From contig CALDSU010000017.1 of NCBI GenBank assembly GCA_937924525.1, forward strand, positions 1 to 64,000: a DNA stretch of 64,000 nucleotides, written 5' to 3'. The translations under genes were made by a program, and so were the position numbers. The DNA comes from an uncultured Bryobacteraceae bacterium. Its GTDB lineage: Bacteria; Acidobacteriota; Terriglobia; Bryobacterales; Bryobacteraceae. This document shows positions 29,595-37,605 of the stretch, in pieces; position 1 is the stretch's first letter; every line of letters starts with the position of its first letter. Under the pieces are notes generated by a model. The model had not been told where the DNA came from. It saw only the letters and a program-made list of their open reading frames with translations, and searched no databases.

Positions 29595-30661
29595 CCCGCC
29601 GCCGCTTCCTTCCGGCGCTGCTCGCGCCCGCCGCCAGGGCCTCGGAAGAACCCGCCTACCGGCTCGCCCTCCCCGGGTACCGTTACGAATTCCCCCGCGA
29701 TCACTTCGCCCATCCGGACTTCCGGACCGAGTGGTGGTATTACACCGGCAACGTCCAAGCTGCAACCGGCGGGCGTTTCGGCTTTGAGCTGGTTTTCTTC
29801 CGCCAAAGCCGGCGGCGCAATCCCCGGCATGCGAAATCGAGCTGGGGAGTGGACCAGGTGTATCTGGCGCACCTGGCGCTCACCGACGCCGGGCGGGGAC
29901 GTTTTTCCTCGCACAAGCGGTTGAACCGCGCCGGACCCGGCCTGGCGGGGGCCAGCTTCGCCGAGCGCCGGGTCTGGAACGGCAACTGGTCGGCCGTGTG
30001 GGAAGGCGAACGGCAAATTCTCACCGCGCTCGCCGATGATTTTCGGTTCCGCCTCGAGTTGACGCCGCTGAAGCCGCCCGTGATCCACGGCGTCGGCGGC
30101 GTCAGTCAGAAAGCCGCCGGCGCCGGCAAGGCGTCGCATTACGTTTCGTTCTCCCGCCTCCGCGTCGACGGGCAAATCGAAACGGACGCGGGGGTCTCGC
30201 GCGTGACTGGCGCGGCATGGATGGATCACGAGTGGTTCACCCATCAGCTCGAGAGCGACCAAGTCGGCTGGGACTGGTTCAGCGCCCAACTGGACGGCAA
30301 CCGCGAACTCATGCTGTTTCAGTTGCGGCAGCGCGGCGGCGGCATCGACCCGTTCTCGGCGGGGACTTACGTGGGACCGGATGGCAGCTCCCGCCCTCTC
30401 ACCCGCGACGAGTTTTCGCTGGAGCCTTTGCGCCGCTGGACCAGCCCACGCTCCAAAGCGGCGTATCCGGTGGAATGGCGCATCCGCGTGCCCGCGCTGT
30501 CGCTCGATCTGACCGCGCGCGCCGTGCTCGACGCCCAGGAACTGGCCGGTGGCGAGGACGAGCCAACGTATTGGGAAGGGGCCGTGGACTATCGGGGTTC
30601 GGCCGCCGGCGTGGGTTACCTCGAAATGACCGGCTACGATCGCCCGATCCGGCTGGACTGA
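29591..30661 (+). CDS. AttH/CrtC-type lipocalin-like protein
   Basis: A protein of 356 residues. The N-terminus MTRRRFLPALLAPAARA suggests export, perhaps by Tat. The family signature near residue 35 is DHFAHPDFRTEWWYYTGNV, followed by GFELVFFRQ and later the highly conserved GAAWMDHEWFTHQLE and GWDWFSAQLD. The family includes AttH and carotenoid 1,2-hydratase CrtC; it has two lipocalin-like barrels. No carotenoid genes are nearby, so a hydratase role is not supported here. In many bacteria these genes sit beside LolC/E-like transporters, but here they do not. Confidence 0.88.
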   Translation: MTRRRFLPALLAPAARASEEPAYRLALPGYRYEFPRDHFAHPDFRTEWWYYTGNVQAATGGRFGFELVFFRQSRRRNPRHAKSSWGVDQVYLAHLALTDAGRGRFSSHKRLNRAGPGLAGASFAERRVWNGNWSAVWEGERQILTALADDFRFRLELTPLKPPVIHGVGGVSQKAAGAGKASHYVSFSRLRVDGQIETDAGVSRVTGAAWMDHEWFTHQLESDQVGWDWFSAQLDGNRELMLFQLRQRGGGIDPFSAGTYVGPDGSSRPLTRDEFSLEPLRRWTSPRSKAAYPVEWRIRVPALSLDLTARAVLDAQELAGGEDEPTYWEGAVDYRGSAAGVGYLEMTGYDRPIRLD

Positions 30662-30678
30662 CGCATACTGTAAGCGGG

Positions 30679-31080
30679 ATGGAGTTCGAATTGCTGGCCC
30701 ACACCGCCGATGTCGGGTTTCGGGTCCGGGGCGCGACGCTGCCGGAACTGTTCGAGAACGCCGCGCGGGCGCTGATGTCGTTCACCACCGGCCAAGCGGC
30801 GCCGGAAGTGCGGCGCGCGGTCGAGGTGCGGGGGGAGGATTACCCCTCGCTGCTCGTGGCGTGGTTGAACGAGGTGCTCTACCTGTTCGACTCGGGAGAA
30901 CTGGCGCCGGCCTCGTTCCACATCCACACGCTGGACTCCACCCGCCTCACGGCGACCCTCGAGGGCAGCCCGCGCCGCGGCGAATCCTGGCGGCTGATTG
31001 TCAAGGCGGTGACCTATCATCAGATCGAAGTAAAGGAGGCGGACGGCGGCTGGGAAGCGGCCGTCTATCTGGACGTATGA
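30679..31080 (+). CDS. Archease, RtcB activator
   Basis: A protein of 133 residues. The sequence ELLAHTADVGFRVRGATLPE at the N-terminus and KAVTYHQIEVKEADGGW at the C-terminus are archease hallmarks, with Asp/His metal-binding residues (D11, H119 region). Archease speeds guanylylation and allows multiple turnover of the RNA ligase RtcB. It overlaps rtcB by ATGA, so the two are made together. The start has only a weak ribosome site (AAGCGGG). Confidence 0.92.
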   Translation: MEFELLAHTADVGFRVRGATLPELFENAARALMSFTTGQAAPEVRRAVEVRGEDYPSLLVAWLNEVLYLFDSGELAPASFHIHTLDSTRLTATLEGSPRRGESWRLIVKAVTYHQIEVKEADGGWEAAVYLDV

Positions 31081-32519
31081 GTCTGGCGCACCGTTTGGAA
31101 CCGATCGGGGATTTCCGGTGGCGGATTCCGCGCGACGAACGCCTCGGCATGCGCACCGAGGTCGTCATTTACGCCAGCCAGGCCATCCTCGATCAGGTCG
31201 CTCGCGACCAGTCGCTGCAACAGGCGGCGAACGTGGCGGCTTTGCCGGGCATTGCCGGCCCAAGCCTGGCCATGCCGGATATCCACCAAGGGTACGGGTT
31301 CCCGATCGGCGGCGTAGCCGCCATGGACGCCTCGCATGGCGTGGTGTCGCCGGGGGGTGTCGGCTTCGACATCAATTGCGGCGTACGCCTCGTGCGCTGC
31401 GCGTTGCGCCGCCAGGACATCGCCGGCCGCATCCGCGAACTGACCGAAGCGGTGTTCCGCGCGGTGCCGTGCGGTACGGGCGGACACGGGCCCATCGGGC
31501 TGACCGCCTCGCAGTTGGACGAGGTGCTGGCACGCGGCGCGCGCTGGATGGTCGAGCAGGGCTACGGCCACGCCCGCGATGTGGAGTTTTCCGAAGCGCG
31601 CGGCGCCTTGGAGGGCGCCGACCCGGACGCAGTCTCGGCCCGCGCCAAGGAGCGCGGCCGGTCGCAACTGGGCACCCTCGGCAGCGGCAACCATTTCCTG
31701 GAAATCCAGTATGTCGAACGGGTGGAAGACGCCCCCGCGGCCCGCGCGTTCGGCCTCGAGGAGCAGCAGGTGGTCGTGTTGATTCACTCCGGCTCGCGCG
31801 GCCTGGGCCACCAGGTCTGTACCGACTTTCTGCAACAAATGGGCTCGGCGATGAAGAAGTACGGGCTGTCGGTGCCCGACCGCCAACTGGCTTGCGTGCC
31901 GGTCCGTTCGCCCGAAGGCCAAGCCTACCTGGGCGCGATGCGCGCGGCGGCGAACTTCGCCTGGGCCAACCGGCAGGCCATTACCCACTCCCTGCGGCAA
32001 ACGCTTGAGCGGATGTTCGGCCGGACTATCCGGGCGGAGGTGGTCTACGACGTCTGCCACAATATCGCCAAGCAGGAAACGCACCTGGCCGGCGGAACCA
32101 GGCGCGACGTGGTGGTGCACCGGAAGGGAGCCACCCGCGCCTTTCCCCCGCACCACCGGGAGATTCCCGCCGACTATCGCGAAGCCGGCCAGCCGGTCTT
32201 TATTCCCGGCAGCATGGGCACTGCGTCCTGGGTGCTGGCGGGCCAGCAGGGCGCGATGGAGGAGACCTTTGGCACCGCCTGTCATGGCGCGGGCCGCCTG
32301 CTCAGCCGGACCGCCGCGCAGAAAGGCAAGGACTATCGCCAGGTACTGCACGACCTGGAAGCCTCCGGCATCTACGTGCGCAGTGAAACCAGGGCCGGCA
32401 TCCTGGAAGAGATCCCGGAGGCCTACAAGGACGTGGACGAGGTGGTGCGAGTGGTGCACGAGGCTGGTCTGGCGCGGCGGGTGGCCCGGTTGCGCCCGCT
32501 CGGCGTCATGAAAGGGTAG
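31077..32519 (+). CDS. rtcB: RNA-splicing ligase RtcB
   Basis: A protein of 480 residues, typical for RtcB. It joins 2',3'-cyclic phosphate (or 3'-phosphate) to 5'-OH RNA ends using GTP and Mn2+. Key motifs: MPDIHQGYGFPIGGVAA, GGVGFDINCGVRL with the metal-binding Cys, LGSGNHFLEIQ, HSGSRGLGHQV, the GTP-binding VYDVCHNIAKQE, and HGAGRLLSR containing the guanylylated His. Paired with archease, the usual functional set. No rtcA or rtcR is seen, so regulation differs from E. coli. Confidence 0.96.
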   Translation: MSLAHRLEPIGDFRWRIPRDERLGMRTEVVIYASQAILDQVARDQSLQQAANVAALPGIAGPSLAMPDIHQGYGFPIGGVAAMDASHGVVSPGGVGFDINCGVRLVRCALRRQDIAGRIRELTEAVFRAVPCGTGGHGPIGLTASQLDEVLARGARWMVEQGYGHARDVEFSEARGALEGADPDAVSARAKERGRSQLGTLGSGNHFLEIQYVERVEDAPAARAFGLEEQQVVVLIHSGSRGLGHQVCTDFLQQMGSAMKKYGLSVPDRQLACVPVRSPEGQAYLGAMRAAANFAWANRQAITHSLRQTLERMFGRTIRAEVVYDVCHNIAKQETHLAGGTRRDVVVHRKGATRAFPPHHREIPADYREAGQPVFIPGSMGTASWVLAGQQGAMEETFGTACHGAGRLLSRTAAQKGKDYRQVLHDLEASGIYVRSETRAGILEEIPEAYKDVDEVVRVVHEAGLARRVARLRPLGVMKG

Positions 32520-32548
32520 CCGCTGCGCCGTGTGGCATAGTGGAAATC

Positions 32549-33070
32549 ATGTCCGCCACCGCCGCCAGCCTGTTCATCCGCTTCTCGGTGAATAAACTGG
32601 AACAGTTGACCGGGAGAATCGCCGCCTGCCTCGCCCGGCTGGACGACGAACAAATCTGGCTTCGCGCGCACGAAACCAATCACGCAGTGGGCAACCTGGT
32701 TCTTCACCTCGCCGGCAACGTCCGCCAGTGGATCCTGTCCGGCGTGGCCGGGAAACCCGACGTGCGTGTCCGCGACCGCGAGTTTTCCGCGCGCGGCGGC
32801 ATGACCGGGGCGGAACTGGCCGAACGCCTGCGCGCAACCGTGGATGAAGCCTGCGCGGCCATCCGGGCGCTTCCTCCGGAACGCCTCACGGAATCCATCC
32901 GTGTCCAGAAATACCAGGTGAGCGTCCTGGAGGCGGTCTACCACGCAGTGGAGCACTTCGCCCAGCACACGGGACAGATCCTGTTCGCCACCAAGCAATT
33001 GACGGGCGAGGATCTGGGTTTCTACAGGCATCTGCCGGCGGCGACAGCGCCGCGTGATCCGACTCCATAA
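32549..33070 (+). CDS. DUF1572/DinB-like protein
   Basis: A protein of 173 residues from the ATG at 32549. It is a four-helix DinB relative (ETNHAVGNLVLHLAGNVRQW; EAVYHAVEHFAQHTGQILFA), with three His residues positioned for metal binding. The family is DUF1572; no function is known. It is 29 bp after rtcB and may be in the same transcript. Confidence 0.8.
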   Translation: MSATAASLFIRFSVNKLEQLTGRIAACLARLDDEQIWLRAHETNHAVGNLVLHLAGNVRQWILSGVAGKPDVRVRDREFSARGGMTGAELAERLRATVDEACAAIRALPPERLTESIRVQKYQVSVLEAVYHAVEHFAQHTGQILFATKQLTGEDLGFYRHLPAATAPRDPTP

Positions 33071-33113
33071 GTGGCTGGCCGCCAGCGCGGAAGGGCAATC
33101 TACGAAAAACCAC

Positions 33114-33157
33114 CTAGTACACTAGTGCCACATGGAAGTACTGTAACTAGGGTACTT
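33114..33157 (+). promoter_or_regulatory. Clustered GTAC-containing elements upstream of the Flp-type pilin
   Basis: A palindrome CTAGTACACTAG at 33114-33125, AGTACTGTAA at 33137-33146 and TAGGGTACTT at 33148-33157 lie 62-105 bp before the pilin start. The last two also occur upstream of the LuxR-type regulator (16899-16908 direct; 16843-16852 inverted). They are the likely binding sites of a shared regulator. Confidence 0.5.
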
Positions 33158-33218
33158 TTTCGCTTGCGCCGTCTTTCCCGACGCCCTTATTCTGAAGGTG
33201 CGCACAGGAGAAGCAGCT

Positions 33219-33395
33219 ATGGTCCAATGGCTCAAACAAGTAAGAATTTGGCGGGACAAGCGAGGCCAGGACTTGATCGAATGGGTTCTGCTCGCAGGTT
33301 TGTTTTCCGCAGTGGCGGTGGCCGGAATTCCGCCGATGGCGCCCCTATTCGAGGCGCGTTTCCAGAGAATTCTCTCGGCCTTGCCTCAGTTCTAA
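33219..33395 (+). CDS. Flp/Fap-type pilin-like protein
   Basis: A protein of 58 residues started by AGGAG at 33206-33210. It has a short basic leader (MVQWLKQVRIWRDKRG) and then QDLIEWVLLAGLFSAVAV, matching the Flp pilin pattern GQDxxEYxLL with Trp replacing the usual Tyr; the conserved Glu is present. Flp pilins are cleaved by TadV-type peptidase before Q or G and assembled by the Tad secretion system. No tad or cpa genes are in the window, so this copy is an orphan. It is convergent with the gene ending at 33405. Confidence 0.78.
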   Translation: MVQWLKQVRIWRDKRGQDLIEWVLLAGLFSAVAVAGIPPMAPLFEARFQRILSALPQF

Positions 33396-33404
33396 GCCTG
33401 ACTA

Positions 33405-34385
33405 CTACGGCAGGTATTCCGACAGGGGCGGATTAACCCGCTCTTGGACTTCCGGTTCACCCAGTCTCTCACGCGTCACCACCAATGGCGACAGGTTTTG
33501 GATTTTGACGGGACTTCCGCCGTTTAGTTTCTCCAGCGCCGCCCTCACCGAGTCGTATCCCATCCGGAAGGGATGCTGGACCACCAGCGAGTCAATGACT
33601 CCCGACTTCAGGTCCTGGAGCAGATTCTGGCTGGAGTCGAAGCCGACGAGGCGGACTTTGTTTCCGCTCCGCGCCTTGAGGGCCTGAGCCGCGCCCACGG
33701 TGGTGGACTCGTTCGAGGAAAACAGGGCATCCAGCGCCGGATGCGCGGTGAGGATGTTCTCGGTCACCGCCAGGCTCTTGGCGAAGTCGGCCGTGCCGTA
33801 CCGCCTGTCCACGATCTCGATCCCCGGAAAATCCGTTTGGATCTTGTCCAGAAACCCCTGTTCGCGAGCCATGGTGGACGCGGCCCCGGCCTGCACCATG
33901 ACCATCGCGACTTGGCCCTTGCCATTCAGGATCTTGCCCATCCGCTCGGCGGCCGCGACCCCGGCGGCGTAGTTGTCGGTCGTCACCTGCGCGACAAACT
34001 GGTTGGTATCCAGACCGGAATCAAAAATCACGACCGGAATACCCTGCTTGGCTGCCCGCTCCACCGCATTGACCAGGGCGGTCTTGTCGATGGGCGCCAG
34101 CACAATCGCGTCGACCCGCTGCGTGATCATCGCGTCCAGAATCTGCAACTGGCCGGTAAGGTCGGTTTCCGTGGCCGGTCCGTTCCAGATGATGTCGACC
34201 TTGGCTTCGCGCGCCGCCTTGCGCGCTCCGGCATGGACGGACTGCCAAAAAACATGCGCCCGTCCCTTGGGAATCACGGCGAGCCGTTTTTTTTCGTGCC
34301 GCCGGCAGGCGGAAACCGCCAGCAGAGGAAGAAGGATCGGCGCGGTCAGCCAGGCCCGCCGCCGAATCCGGGAAGGCTCATTCAC
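33405..34385 (-). CDS. Sugar-type periplasmic-binding lipoprotein, orphan
   Basis: A protein of 326 residues with a lipobox LLAVSAC (C27). The rest is a periplasmic-binding protein of the ribose/LacI class (RLAVIPKGRAHVFWQSVHAG; VDAIVLAPIDKTALVNAVERA; GIPVVIFDSGL; DALFSSNESTTVGAAQAL; VGFDSSQNLLQDLKSG). It should bind a sugar or related ligand outside the membrane. No ABC permease or ATPase is adjacent. It overlaps the di-haem peroxidase gene by 4 bp as the last gene of an exported operon, so it might serve a sensor or redox role. Confidence 0.87.
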   Translation of the reverse strand: MNEPSRIRRRAWLTAPILLPLLAVSACRRHEKKRLAVIPKGRAHVFWQSVHAGARKAAREAKVDIIWNGPATETDLTGQLQILDAMITQRVDAIVLAPIDKTALVNAVERAAKQGIPVVIFDSGLDTNQFVAQVTTDNYAAGVAAAERMGKILNGKGQVAMVMVQAGAASTMAREQGFLDKIQTDFPGIEIVDRRYGTADFAKSLAVTENILTAHPALDALFSSNESTTVGAAQALKARSGNKVRLVGFDSSQNLLQDLKSGVIDSLVVQHPFRMGYDSVRAALEKLNGGSPVKIQNLSPLVVTRERLGEPEVQERVNPPLSEYLP

Positions 34386-35398
34386 TGAGGGAAGATCTCC
34401 GGAGCTTTGATGTTCTGCCAGCCCGAGCCGCTCAAAGCCGTGAGGAACGCGACCAGGTCTGCTTTCTCCTGCGCCGACAGCTTCAGGGGCTTCATGCGCT
34501 CATCCAGGTTCTTGTTGGGTTCGCCGCCTTTATCGTAGAAGTCCACGACCTGTTCGAGCGTTTTCAGGCTGCCGTCGTGCATGTAGGGGGCCGTGAGAGC
34601 GATCTCGCGCAGGGTGGGCGTTTTGAAGGCGCCCCAGTCCCGCGGATTCCGCGTCACCGCGAAGCGCCCCGGATCGGGATTGGGCTGGTTCATCCCCACG
34701 CCGAGGTTGGCGTACATGTTGGTGGTGAAATTGACCCCCTCGTGGCACTGGTCGCATTTCGCCCTGTCGAAATAAACGCGCATGCCGCGCACTTGCGCAT
34801 CGGTGAGCGCGGTCTTGTCGCCCGCTCTAAAGCGGTCGTAGGGAGCATTTCCCGAGAGTACGGTGCGCTCGAAAGTGGCGATCGCCTTGGCCACGTGCTC
34901 GATGGAGAAGTCCTCCACTCCGAAGGCCTTCCGGAAGAGCACGCGGTAGCCGGGAAGGCCTTTGAGAGTGGCGACTACCGTCGTATGCGTGTTGCCCATC
35001 TCGAGGGGGTTCGCCATGGGACCGACCGCCTGCGCCTCCAGAGACGGCGCGCGTCCGTCCCAGAATTGCGCGAGCGAATAGGCTCGGTTGATCACGGTCG
35101 GCGCGTTGCGGTTTCCTTTCTGGCCGCGAATGCCGGTCGAGACCGGCTGTCCGTCGGAGAACGCATGCTTCGGGTCATGACAGGTGGCGCAGGAAACGGT
35201 CCCATCGGCGGAAAGCCGCGCGTCGAAGTAGAGCAAGCGGCCCAGTTCGGCCTTCTCTTTCGTGTAGGGGTTGTCGGCGGGCCAAACGATGGGCGCCAGG
35301 CCCAGCGGGACGCGCGGAGCCAAACCGGGGCGCTGCCCCAGCAGCGGGAACAAGGCGAGGGCCGCCGCCACCGCGCCGGCCGTAATCCGGCGAGTCAT
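34382..35398 (-). CDS. Di-haem cytochrome c peroxidase/MauG-family protein
   Basis: A protein of 338 residues with a signal peptide (residues 1-27). Two haem-c motifs are seen: C70-ATC-H74 and CDQCH near residue 220, with YFDARLSADGTVSC before the first and GDKTALTDAQVRGM before the second, as in CcpA/MauG. These enzymes reduce peroxide or oxidise cofactors in the periplasm. It sits in an operon after an exported unknown and before a binding lipoprotein. Confidence 0.9.
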   Translation of the reverse strand: MTRRITAGAVAAALALFPLLGQRPGLAPRVPLGLAPIVWPADNPYTKEKAELGRLLYFDARLSADGTVSCATCHDPKHAFSDGQPVSTGIRGQKGNRNAPTVINRAYSLAQFWDGRAPSLEAQAVGPMANPLEMGNTHTTVVATLKGLPGYRVLFRKAFGVEDFSIEHVAKAIATFERTVLSGNAPYDRFRAGDKTALTDAQVRGMRVYFDRAKCDQCHEGVNFTTNMYANLGVGMNQPNPDPGRFAVTRNPRDWGAFKTPTLREIALTAPYMHDGSLKTLEQVVDFYDKGGEPNKNLDERMKPLKLSAQEKADLVAFLTALSGSGWQNIKAPEIFPQ

Positions 35399-35400
35399 GG

Positions 35401-35922
35401 CTACTGCTTCAGATACCCGGTCACGTACAGCGCTTTATACCCGGCATGCTGCGCGAGCGTGCCGCTCACTTCCATGATGTGCGCCATGTGCTCGGCGGCC
35501 GCGGCGCGAAAGTTGGTCAGCCCGTCGCGGCGCGGATCGTGCTCCTCTTCCATCAACAGGTAGAGGTTGCCATCCGCCGTCAGCAAGCCGATCGGCTGCC
35601 CCGCCTGCACGCATTTCTGCCCGCAGGAGCGGTGCTTTTCGCCATGCTTGCCGATTTGGAGGTAGCAGGAAAAGTCAATGACTTCCCCCACCAGCGTCGT
35701 GACCTTGCCTGGATTGGCCTTGCCGTCCACTGCGGCGCCGATCGTGGTGGCGGACCAGGGCTGCGCCGGCTTCTCGCCGATCTTGCCGTGCGGCGCGCGG
35801 TACGAACCCGTTTCCACGGTCATCTGCGGTTGAAGAATCGGGAAACCCTTCTTCGCCTGGCCGAAGACAAACGAGGCCAGAACCAGCACTCCGGCCGACA
35901 CGAATATGGTTTGACGCGACAT
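35401..35922 (-). CDS. Exported Cys-rich protein of unknown function
   Basis: A protein of 173 residues with a signal peptide (residues 1-21). Central motif: TLVGEVIDFSCYLQIGKHGE then HRSCGQKCVQAGQPIGLL, with three conserved Cys and several His that could bind a metal or haem. C-terminus has HMAHIMEVSGTLAQHAG. I recall this as a conserved acidobacterial pattern without assigned function. It lies 2 bp upstream of the di-haem peroxidase, which suggests a shared periplasmic redox role. Confidence 0.75.
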   Translation of the reverse strand: MSRQTIFVSAGVLVLASFVFGQAKKGFPILQPQMTVETGSYRAPHGKIGEKPAQPWSATTIGAAVDGKANPGKVTTLVGEVIDFSCYLQIGKHGEKHRSCGQKCVQAGQPIGLLTADGNLYLLMEEEHDPRRDGLTNFRAAAAEHMAHIMEVSGTLAQHAGYKALYVTGYLKQ

Positions 35923-35949
35923 GGTGATGTCCTTTGATTCTAATCCCGG

Positions 35950-36819
35950 TCAGCCGCGCATGGAGGCCGCGGGTATCTTCTTTGTCAACTCGGTGAGCTC
36001 GGCGATGCTCTCCGGTCCGATCGTAAAGCAGTCCACGCAATCCAGGGCGAGCGCGTATTGCAGGCACTCGTCCGTTTTGTGACGCAGCTTTCCCGCCCCG
36101 AAAATCTTCATGCCGATAATCCCCTTGCCCGCGGCCTTCATTTGGCGCAGCACCCCGACCACGGTTTTGGGGTCGGCGTCCATGGCCACGCCCGCCGGAT
36201 TGATGCGCGCCAGGTCGACCTGGACCCAGGGATGCGCGGCGGCCGTTTTCAGCGCGTCCAGAGTATGGCAGGAGACGCCGTGCGTGCGCACGATGCCTTT
36301 CTCGCGCGCTTCGCTGATGGCCTCCATGGCGCCCTTCTTGCGCTCGGGCCAGTCTTTGTCCATCATGCAGTGGAGCAGCAGGATATCCAGGTAATCCGTC
36401 CCCAATTCCCGGCGGAAGCGGTCTAGATCCGCCTTCATCTCCTTCTCGGTGGAGGCATGCGTCTTGGACAGGATGGTGACTTTCTCGCGCGGCACGCGCT
36501 TCAGACCCTCTTTCAGGTGCGGGTGCGTGCCGTACTGATCGGCGGAGTCCCAAAAGGTGACGCCCTGGTCAAACGCCGCCTTGAACAGGTCGCCCATGCC
36601 GCCGATGCCCATCTTGCGCGTCTGATTCGAACTGCCGCCGACGCCGTTGGTGCCGGTCCCGATCGCCAGTCGGCTCAGCTCCACTTTCATGGGGCCCAAC
36701 CGCACCCGGTCGGTCGCCCACTTTTTGGTGGATCCGGCAAACAAGTGATACGGGAACGCGTGCAAGGAAACCCCGCCGGCCAGAGCCGCCGTGCGGGAAA
36801 GGAAATGCCGCCGCTTCAT
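35950..36819 (-). CDS. Tat-exported aldo/keto reductase
   Basis: A protein of 289 residues; the start at 36819 follows GGAGGCG and begins MKRRHFLSRTAALAGGVS, a Tat signal. The tetrad looks complete: Asp and Tyr in FWDSADQYG, Lys in TILSKTH, His in LDILLLHCM. There is no ferredoxin domain, unlike the enzyme at 3351. It heads the operon of exported proteins that runs to 33405. The substrate is unknown; periplasmic AKRs of this type are common in Acidobacteria and Planctomycetes. Confidence 0.87.
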   Translation of the reverse strand: MKRRHFLSRTAALAGGVSLHAFPYHLFAGSTKKWATDRVRLGPMKVELSRLAIGTGTNGVGGSSNQTRKMGIGGMGDLFKAAFDQGVTFWDSADQYGTHPHLKEGLKRVPREKVTILSKTHASTEKEMKADLDRFRRELGTDYLDILLLHCMMDKDWPERKKGAMEAISEAREKGIVRTHGVSCHTLDALKTAAAHPWVQVDLARINPAGVAMDADPKTVVGVLRQMKAAGKGIIGMKIFGAGKLRHKTDECLQYALALDCVDCFTIGPESIAELTELTKKIPAASMRG

Positions 36820-36981
36820 GCGCTTCGCCTCCTTCGGAAAAGAGTACACCAGCGAGGGTATCACAAGGCGCCGCGAAACCGCCCGCGCGGCGGACGCCCC
36901 GCCGAAGCCGGGGCGTTTTCGCTAAGCTGGGGCCAGGCGCCGGGCGCGCCGCCACCCGCCCGGCGGGGAGATGGTTCCGCA

Positions 36982-37575
36982 ATGACCGCCTTGATCTTCT
37001 CCGACATCCACAGCGACCTGAAGGCCCTTCAGCGGCTGGCGGCGACGCCCGCCGACCACTACTTCTGCGCCGGCGACCTGGTGTCCTGGGCGCGCGGGTT
37101 GGACGCCTGCGGCGAGATTCTGCGCCCACTCGGCGAGCGGGTCCACGTCATTCCCGGCAACCACGAATCGGCCGCGCAAATCGCCGCCTTTTGCGCCCGG
37201 TTCGGTTTGGACGACTTCCACGGGAAGACGATGGAGTTGGGCGGTTGCCATTTCGGCGGACTGGGGTATTCCAATCCCACGCCGTTCGACACCCCCGGCG
37301 AGTACTCCGAACAAGAACTGGCCGAGAGACTGACGCGGTTTGGCGGGTTGGAACCGCTGGCAATGATTTGCCACGCCCCGCCTTTTCGGACCGCGCTTGA
37401 CCAGATCCGGCCCGGGCTCCACGCGGGCAGCCGGGCGGTCCGCGCCTTCATCGAGGACCGCCAGCCGCGGTATCTGTTCTGCGGGCATATTCACGAGGCC
37501 GAAGGCGCCTCCCTCCGCCTGGGCGCCACGCAAGCCGTGAACGTGGGCAAACGGGGCTATCTGTTAAAATTGTAG
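36982..37575 (+). CDS. Calcineurin-like metallophosphoesterase
   Basis: A protein of 197 residues with the full metallophosphoesterase set: FSDIHSD, GDLVSW, GNHES, CHAPP and GHIHEA, giving a two-metal site. A GGGGAG site lies 11 bp upstream. It is cytoplasmic; members of this branch cleave phosphodiesters or cyclic nucleotides, but the substrate cannot be told. It precedes prfB by 30 bp. Confidence 0.88.
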   Translation: MTALIFSDIHSDLKALQRLAATPADHYFCAGDLVSWARGLDACGEILRPLGERVHVIPGNHESAAQIAAFCARFGLDDFHGKTMELGGCHFGGLGYSNPTPFDTPGEYSEQELAERLTRFGGLEPLAMICHAPPFRTALDQIRPGLHAGSRAVRAFIEDRQPRYLFCGHIHEAEGASLRLGATQAVNVGKRGYLLKL

Positions 37576-37605
37576 CCAAGAGCACGACTCTCCCGTTTGA
37601 CCGCC

